DNA from: Chloroflexota bacterium
GTDB lineage: Bacteria; Chloroflexota; Dehalococcoidia; JACQUO01
NCBI GenBank assembly: GCA_016210205.1
Contig: JACQUO010000023.1
Coordinates: 67,788 to 131,787, forward strand
Reading direction: 5' to 3'
DNA: 64,000 nt
Shown: in pieces, positions 59,722 to 64,000 of the stretch
Layout of the letters: the number at the start of each line of letters is the position of its first letter
How positions within the stretch are numbered: position 1 is the stretch's first letter
The notes under the pieces: generated by a model
What the model was told of the DNA's origin: nothing
Seen by the model: the letters and a program-made list of their open reading frames with translations, nothing else
The model's database searches: none
Made by a program: the position numbers and the translations under genes

Positions 59722-60360
59722 CTAGCGGAAGCGTAGAAGGATTTGCTCCAACCCCGCCTTGGCCTTGCGGCTGAGGGACTTATACTTGCCCATCTTGCCA
59801 GGCAGTTCCAAGAGTGTCTGGTAGGGCAAGGAGAGGATGATGTCGTTGGTGCCGTAGCCTCCTCCCCGGAGACGAGCCCCATTGCACAGGAAGGACACAT
59901 TGGGCTGCCCATCCAGGACCACCTGGGCCACCCCTTCGCCACATACCGCCATATCCCCTTTGAAGCGGGCGGTCATACCGTCCAAGAGGATAGCCATGGT
60001 CATCACCTGCTCCGAGTTCAGGATGAGGAGGACCACATCGGCCTCCTCCACCGGACCGATGCGTATAGCCTGGGTGCGGATTTTCAGGCGAGGCTCAATG
60101 TTGACGAATTTGGGCTCTCTGAAGCCCAACGAGATTTCGGCATTGAGGCAGTCCAGATCCCCCATGGTAATCAGGAAGTCCTTGCCCTTAGCTGCCTCAA
60201 GGACGAAGCCACAGAAAGTGCGGCGCTTATCGGTGAAGGACGGAGGTGGGCCATCCAGGGCAGCAAGCACCTTCACCCCCACCGGGCGAAGCGTCATCCC
60301 CAGAAATATTACCAACTCTTGAGCGATTTTCTCCGGAGTTAAGGCCAAGGCCATCCTCAA
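59722..60360 (-). CDS. DUF169 family protein
   Basis: 212 residues, cytoplasmic. Features of DUF169: an N-terminal LTPEKIAQELVIFLGMTLRPVGVKV, RTFCGFVLEAAKG, a central LDCLNAEISLGF and CGEGVAQVVLDGQPNVSFLCNGARL. Several conserved cysteines (in TFCGF, LDCLNA, AVCGEG and FLCNG) may bind a metal or cluster. Function unknown in general. It has its own consensus promoter at 60403-60431. Confidence 0.85.
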   Translation of the reverse strand: MRMALALTPEKIAQELVIFLGMTLRPVGVKVLAALDGPPPSFTDKRRTFCGFVLEAAKGKDFLITMGDLDCLNAEISLGFREPKFVNIEPRLKIRTQAIRIGPVEEADVVLLILNSEQVMTMAILLDGMTARFKGDMAVCGEGVAQVVLDGQPNVSFLCNGARLRGGGYGTNDIILSLPYQTLLELPGKMGKYKSLSRKAKAGLEQILLRFR

Positions 60361-60402
60361 TATGTGAATTGTAAATCCACTAAGTAGACTATCCGATTAG
60401 GC

Positions 60403-60431
60403 AGAATAGCAGCTTATCTGAGACCTGTCAA
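60403..60431 (-). promoter_or_regulatory. sigma70-like promoter of the DUF169 gene
   Basis: On the minus strand a perfect TTGACA (60431-60426), a 17-base spacer and TATTCT (60408-60403). The gene starts 42 bases downstream. It is the best consensus promoter on the minus strand in this window. The rest of the 260-base gap up to 60620 holds no supported gene. Confidence 0.65.
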
Positions 60432-60620
60432 TAGTGTCACCATGTTTCATAACACACAGCTCTTCGACTTTGCCGGGGGGGTTGCCCCAGCCCGTCATAC
60501 TATGGCCGGAGGTCCAGTGCTTTCCCGGCTCCACAGCAATGGCAGGAGATATGGCTGGCCCAGTACAACCCAAGGGAGCTGCTAATAGTCCGCTTCTTCA
60601 AGTCGCTTGCTCAGCCTGGC

Positions 60621-60857
60621 CTATACCACTTTCTCTATCACGATTTCCCAGTCGGTGCGGTTGACCTGGGCTACTCTCAGAATCTTCTGCCCCTCGTTCT
60701 CCATACTGCGGGGGACATTCTCCACGGCAGGGAGGTGATCCACCACTACCTGAAGGACCTGGCCCACCTCCAACTCCTCCAGGGCAAGCTTGGATTTGAT
60801 AAAGGTATAAGGGCAGACTTCTCCCTTAAGATTCAGCTCCTGAGAGACCTGCGACAA
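60621..60857 (-). CDS. TusA-like sulfurtransferase
   Basis: 78 residues from TTG 60857, with AAGGAGAG upstream. The SirA/TusA/YedF fold is shown by LNLKGEVCPYTFIKSKLALEELEVGQVLQVVVDH; the CPxP motif is changed to CPYT but keeps the catalytic cysteine (Cys15). Such proteins pass persulfide sulfur between partners. The double-rhodanese lipoprotein is 1 kb away on the same strand. Confidence 0.88.
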   Translation of the reverse strand: MSQVSQELNLKGEVCPYTFIKSKLALEELEVGQVLQVVVDHLPAVENVPRSMENEGQKILRVAQVNRTDWEIVIEKVV

Positions 60858-61194
60858 GGTTTCTCTCCTTTCTCATTATCAGATTTGACACGGGATGATG
60901 CCCTTAAGCGGCCGGGCCATCTCCTCAAAAGCAGCTCTGGGGTCTGCCGAAGCCAGCGCGTGCCGTCATGACACTCGACTCTTGGCGCAGGCAAAAGATG
61001 AAAACCTCTGGAAGCAAAGCTCAACGCTATTCTAGCTGAATTGTCCTTCTCCAACAACCTCGGCTAAAGGACAGCCCTTCGGGGAATGCAGTCCAATATG
61101 GCTCATAATTGCAAGGTTGTCCAGGAAAGAGCTCTGGCTCCTTGAAAGAAGATTTGACCTTCCCTCCGAACCCCCGTCAGAGTGGCCACCTTAC
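60858..61194. other. 337-bp intergenic region without a supported gene
   Basis: The only open frame (60833-61057, minus) is Arg/Leu-rich and overlaps the TusA-like start; I judge it not coding. A TTGACA occurs at about 60888 on the plus strand but no -10 follows at a proper distance and no plus-strand gene starts here. Confidence 0.45.
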
Positions 61195-61677
61195 TCAAAG
61201 GGACTTGGGGGCCAGGCTCAGGACCAGGGCGGTCTCGTCGCAATTGGGGAACTTAGAGCAGCGGTAGCACTCCCCCCACACCTTGCGGGGCAGGGACATG
61301 ACATCAACCTGGCGGAAGCCCAGCTTCTCGAAGAAGGCAGGCTTGTAAGTGAGGCAGAATAGCGTGGGGATTTCCAGGGCCCGGGCCTCTTCCAGGCAAG
61401 CTCGCACCAACTCGAAGCCCAGCCCCTGGCTCTGACGCGACTCCTCCACCGCCAGGGACTTGATTTCCGCCAGGTCACCCCAGGCCACATGGAGGGCCAC
61501 GCAGGCCACCACGACATCGCCCTCTCGGGCCACGAAGTAGTCGCGGATGTTCTCGTAAATCTCACTCAGAGGGCGCGGCAACATCTCACCCCGGTCGGCG
61601 AAGAAGTTGATGAGCTTGTGCATGACGGGGGCGTCCCCGATTCTGGCCTTGGCTATCTTCACGGCGCTGGTCTCCAT
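61195..61677 (-). CDS. GNAT N-acetyltransferase (ArgA-like)
   Basis: 160 residues. The acetyl-CoA loop is seen in SRQSQGLGFELVRACLEEA, with LFCLTYKPAFFEKLGFRQVD downstream. The C-terminal ECYRCSKFPNCDETALVL is characteristic of a group annotated as short N-acetylglutamate synthases, the first step of arginine synthesis; a metal may sit on its cysteines. Its start is four bases downstream of the NAD kinase stop codon. The arginine role is by similarity only. Confidence 0.85.
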   Translation of the reverse strand: METSAVKIAKARIGDAPVMHKLINFFADRGEMLPRPLSEIYENIRDYFVAREGDVVVACVALHVAWGDLAEIKSLAVEESRQSQGLGFELVRACLEEARALEIPTLFCLTYKPAFFEKLGFRQVDVMSLPRKVWGECYRCSKFPNCDETALVLSLAPKSL

Positions 61678-61680
61678 GTT

Positions 61681-62517
61681 TTAACCCCCAGACCCCCGAT
61701 TTTGGCGGGAGAGCCTCTCCACCAGGGTGCGATAGAAAATACCCGTAGTCTGACGACGCAGGAAGCGGGCCATCAAGGGGCTGCGCCGCACCCGAACCAG
61801 GTCGCCATCCTCCAGAGGCCGCTCGATTTGGCCGTCCAGGGTGAGGGAGGCCTGATGGTCACAGTGAACCCGGAGCTCCACCGCTGCCTCCGGCGGGAGA
61901 ACCAGGGCGAAGGCCAGGGACAGGTGAGGGGCGATAGCCTTGAGGAGCAGGTCCTGGGACCAGGGGGACAGGATGGGGCCGCCCGCGGCCAGGGCGTAGC
62001 CGGTGCTGCCCGTGGCGGTGGACACCAGGACACCGTCGGCCTTGAAGGTGGTGAGAGGCTCGCCGTCGATGACCGTCTCCACATAGACCACCCGTGGATC
62101 CTTGCCCCGCCCCACCACGGCGTCGTTGAGGGCCAGGCTGTGTAGAGCCTCGCCCTTGAGCTCCACCTGGAGCAAGGCGCGCTCATCGACGCAGCCCTCG
62201 CCCGCCAGGAAGTGCGGCAGGGCCTCGACCACCTCCTCCGGGCCCAACTCGGTGATAAAGCCCAGGCGGCCCAGGTTCACCCCCAGGACGGGCACGCCCC
62301 AGGGCACCGCCATGCGGGTGGCCCGCAGCATAGTGCCGTCACCGCCGATGCTTACCAGGAGCTCGCTGCCGGGGACATGGGCACGGGCGCCATCCTCATC
62401 CCAGGCGGAGCTGAGCCAGGGGGCCGCCTTTTTCCCCTCCAGGGCACGGGCCAGCTCCTGGGCCAGGGCAACGGCCCGCTCCAACTTGGGATGATAGATA
62501 AACCCGACTTTTTTCAC
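61681..62517 (-). CDS. nadK: NAD kinase
   Basis: 278 residues from GTG 62517, one base after the tlyA stop. A longer frame to 62736 overlaps tlyA and its extra 73 residues look like a shadow of that gene. Motifs: KKVGFIYHPKLERAV, the diacylglycerol-kinase-like loop SIGGDGTMLRA, VNLGRLGFITEL, and the NAD-site TATGSTGYALAAGGPI. Makes NADP+ from NAD+ and ATP (or polyphosphate). The tlyA-nadK order is a very common bacterial arrangement. Confidence 0.94.
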   Translation of the reverse strand: MKKVGFIYHPKLERAVALAQELARALEGKKAAPWLSSAWDEDGARAHVPGSELLVSIGGDGTMLRATRMAVPWGVPVLGVNLGRLGFITELGPEEVVEALPHFLAGEGCVDERALLQVELKGEALHSLALNDAVVGRGKDPRVVYVETVIDGEPLTTFKADGVLVSTATGSTGYALAAGGPILSPWSQDLLLKAIAPHLSLAFALVLPPEAAVELRVHCDHQASLTLDGQIERPLEDGDLVRVRRSPLMARFLRRQTTGIFYRTLVERLSRQNRGSGG

Positions 62518-62518
62518 T

Positions 62519-63253
62519 TCACTCCGCCCCCGGCTTCTCCAGAAGTGCCAGGAACTCCCGGTTGCCCGCGGCCCCCAGGAGGGGGGAGGGCACCACCCCC
62601 TGAAAGAGCCAGCCTTCGTCCCCAGCCCAGGCCAGGAAGCGGGCCAGCGCCTGGGCGTGAAGCCTAGGGTCTCTGACCACGCCCTTTTTCTCCGTGCTCC
62701 CCCTGGGCAGCTCAAACTGGGGCTTGAGGAGGACAAGGAGACACCCGCCCGCCTTGAGATGACCCGCCAGCGCGGGTATCACCTTCTCCACGGAGATGAA
62801 AGAGACATCCATGGTGGCCAGGTCTACCGCCTCGGGCAGATCGAAGGGATAGCGGGCGTTGACCCGCTCCATGACCACCACGCGCGGGTCGGTGCGGAGC
62901 CGGTAGTCCAGCTGGCCGTAGCCCACATCCAGGGCATAGACCCGCCTGGCCCCCCGCTGCAGAAGGCAGTCGGTGAAGCCCCCGGTGGAGGCGCCCACAT
63001 CCAGGGCCACCTTGCCCTCCACCTCCAAGTGAAAGGCGTCCAGGGCATGGGTCAGCTTCTGGCCGCCGCGGCTCACGAAGGTCGGCGGCGCCACCACTCG
63101 CAGGGAGGCTTCAGGCGAGGCCAGGCTGCCTGGCTTGAGGGGCATCTCCTCCCCCACCCGCACTGCCCCCGCCATGATGAGGGCTCGGGCCTTCTCCGTG
63201 CTGGGGGCCAGGCCCCGCTCCACCAGGAGAGCATCGACTCGCCTTTTGGCCAT
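62519..63253 (-). CDS. tlyA: TlyA-family rRNA 2'-O-methyltransferase
   Basis: 244 residues from ATG 63253; an in-frame GTG at 63274 would add seven residues. An S4 RNA-binding domain (about 1-60; KRRVDALLVERGLAPSTEKARALIMAGAV) and an FtsJ-type methyltransferase (VSRGGQKLTHALDAF, VALDVGASTGGFTDCLLQRGARRVYALDVGYGQL, DLATMDVSFIS). Family members methylate 16S and 23S rRNA with S-adenosylmethionine and some also act as hemolysin-like proteins. Heads a minus-strand operon with nadK. Confidence 0.93.
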   Translation of the reverse strand: MAKRRVDALLVERGLAPSTEKARALIMAGAVRVGEEMPLKPGSLASPEASLRVVAPPTFVSRGGQKLTHALDAFHLEVEGKVALDVGASTGGFTDCLLQRGARRVYALDVGYGQLDYRLRTDPRVVVMERVNARYPFDLPEAVDLATMDVSFISVEKVIPALAGHLKAGGCLLVLLKPQFELPRGSTEKKGVVRDPRLHAQALARFLAWAGDEGWLFQGVVPSPLLGAAGNREFLALLEKPGAE

Positions 63254-63352
63254 ATGTCCGTTGCCTTTTGCCACAGGCTTACATTATATTAGAGTCAAGG
63301 CCACAATATCAATGATACCTGTTTTTCACCCCTCAACTGGAGCGCTGTCCCA

Positions 63353-64000
63353 TTGACTACCCTCAGGCTTCTGGTGGCCTCCCTGCGGCCGCGGCAGTGG
63401 AGCAAGAACCTCATCATCTACCTGCCCCTGGTCTTCGCGGTGAAGGTGGAGCCCGGGCCCCTGGCCCTGGCGACCGTGGGCTTCGTCCTCTTCTGCCTGC
63501 TCTCCGGAGCCGACTATCTGGTGAACGACTTAGCTGATTTGGAGCGGGACAGGGGGCATCCCCTGAAAAAGCAGCGGCCCCTGGCCTCGGGGAGGCTGAG
63601 CCGGAGTGCGGCCCTGGGGACGGCGGCGGTTATCTTCGCGGCGGTCCTGCCCTTCAGCCTCTGGTGGAGTCTGGGGTTTGGCCTGGCGGCATGGGCCTAC
63701 TGGGCCCTGGCCCTCCTCTACACCTTCGCCCTGCGCCGGGCCATCATCGATGTCTTCGTCATCGCGGCGGGGTTCGTGCTCCGGGCCGCCGCGGGGGCCC
63801 TGGCCATCGGTGTCCCCATCTCCCCCTGGCTCTACCTCTGTACCTTCCTCCTGGCCCTCCTCCTGGCCCTGGCCAAGCGACGACAGGAGCTGGCTCTGCT
63901 GGGAGCCGACGCCGCTCAGCACCGGGAGGCCTTCCAGTCCTACTCCATACACCTCCTGGACGAGATGCTGGCGGTGGTGGCCGCCGCCACCATCATGGGA
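63353..64000 (+). CDS. UbiA-family prenyltransferase, decaprenyl-phosphate phosphoribosyltransferase-like (incomplete at window end)
   Basis: At least 216 residues from TTG 63353; the gene continues past 64000. Early motif LVASLRPRQWSKNLIIYLPLVFA and the Asp-rich first site LVNDLADLERDRGHPLKKQRPLASG match the DPPR-synthase branch of the UbiA superfamily, which joins phosphoribose to a polyprenyl phosphate; the second site is YTFALRRAIIDVFVIAAGFVLR. Five or more membrane helices are visible. The start lacks a strong ribosome-binding site. Divergent from tlyA, 99 bases away. In Chloroflexota the product may serve cell-envelope glycans. Confidence 0.85.
   Translation, partial: MTTLRLLVASLRPRQWSKNLIIYLPLVFAVKVEPGPLALATVGFVLFCLLSGADYLVNDLADLERDRGHPLKKQRPLASGRLSRSAALGTAAVIFAAVLPFSLWWSLGFGLAAWAYWALALLYTFALRRAIIDVFVIAAGFVLRAAAGALAIGVPISPWLYLCTFLLALLLALAKRRQELALLGADAAQHREAFQSYSIHLLDEMLAVVAAATIMG

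Noticed and set aside
61681-62736. Long form of NAD kinase with 73 extra N-terminal residues
   Set aside because: The extra part is Ser/Trp/Arg-rich, overlaps tlyA and lacks similarity to NAD kinase; GTG 62517 gives the normal start.
1-64000. tRNA, rRNA or CRISPR features
   Set aside because: No cloverleaf-like or rRNA-like stretch and no regularly spaced repeats were seen on reading; a covariance or repeat search would be needed to exclude a diverged tRNA.

Overview
This window is high-GC bacterial chromosome, very probably from an uncultivated member of the Chloroflexota (Dehalococcoidia- or Anaerolineae-like lineages of soil, sediment or groundwater). The phylum is an inference from gene content: SARP/BTAD-type and GlnR-like regulators, several DMSO-reductase-family respiratory complexes, a DPPR-synthase-like UbiA protein and benzoyl-CoA-reductase/2-hydroxyacyl-CoA-dehydratase-like genes. 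I saw no rRNA, tRNA or CRISPR array.

Layout. 0-7.5 kb, plus strand: a nitrogen-assimilation island with an OmpR-type regulator carrying a degenerate receiver, an ammonium transporter, a PII protein, two glutamine synthetases with a 27-codon small ORF between them, and glutamine-dependent NAD+ synthetase. The transporter and the first glutamine synthetase are preceded by matching operator-like arrays of 11-bp-spaced TAAC repeats. 7.6-10.1 kb: a 2-hydroxyacyl-CoA-dehydratase-like gene and an htpX-like protease gene broken by an in-frame TAG. 10.3-26 kb, minus strand: a collagen-repeat haem lipoprotein, a cytochrome/Fe-S/NrfD quinone module, a NarX/NarL-like two-component system with a second, phospho-site-altered regulator, a probable MITE, and a complete complex iron-sulfur molybdoenzyme operon with its own cytochromes. 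26-30 kb, plus strand: a hybrid histidine kinase and an OmpR-type regulator. 30-37 kb, plus strand: an MFS carrier, three family III CoA-transferases and a second 2-hydroxyacyl-CoA-dehydratase-like gene.

37-52.7 kb, minus strand, is the most striking region: a cytochrome bd-like membrane protein, two c-type cytochromes, a Tat-exported nitrite oxidoreductase/nitrate reductase-like catalytic subunit, a 90-residue protein of unknown function, the Fe-S beta subunit, a TorD-type chaperone, a haem-b gamma subunit, a universal stress protein and a radical SAM enzyme with a PCP_red-like tail. A PAS-GAF-SARP-BTAD regulator with four cysteines in its PAS region lies immediately upstream, and a tandem 11-bp repeat of the kind SARP proteins bind sits at the head of the cluster.

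52.8-61 kb, minus strand: lipid and glycan genes (CDP-alcohol phosphotransferase, two small glycosyltransferase-type proteins, a YbhN-like protein, a VTT protein), a PqqD-radical SAM-SPASM protein, and a sulfur-flavoured set (double rhodanese lipoprotein, DUF169, TusA-like). 61-64 kb: GNAT, NAD kinase and TlyA on the minus strand, then a UbiA-family gene on the plus strand that runs off the window.

Taken together the genes describe a respiratory generalist. Ammonium is assimilated through glutamine under a GlnR-like switch. Electrons pass between the quinone pool, several periplasmic molybdoenzyme or NrfD modules and many c-type cytochromes. CoA-ester chemistry handles organic acids or aromatics.
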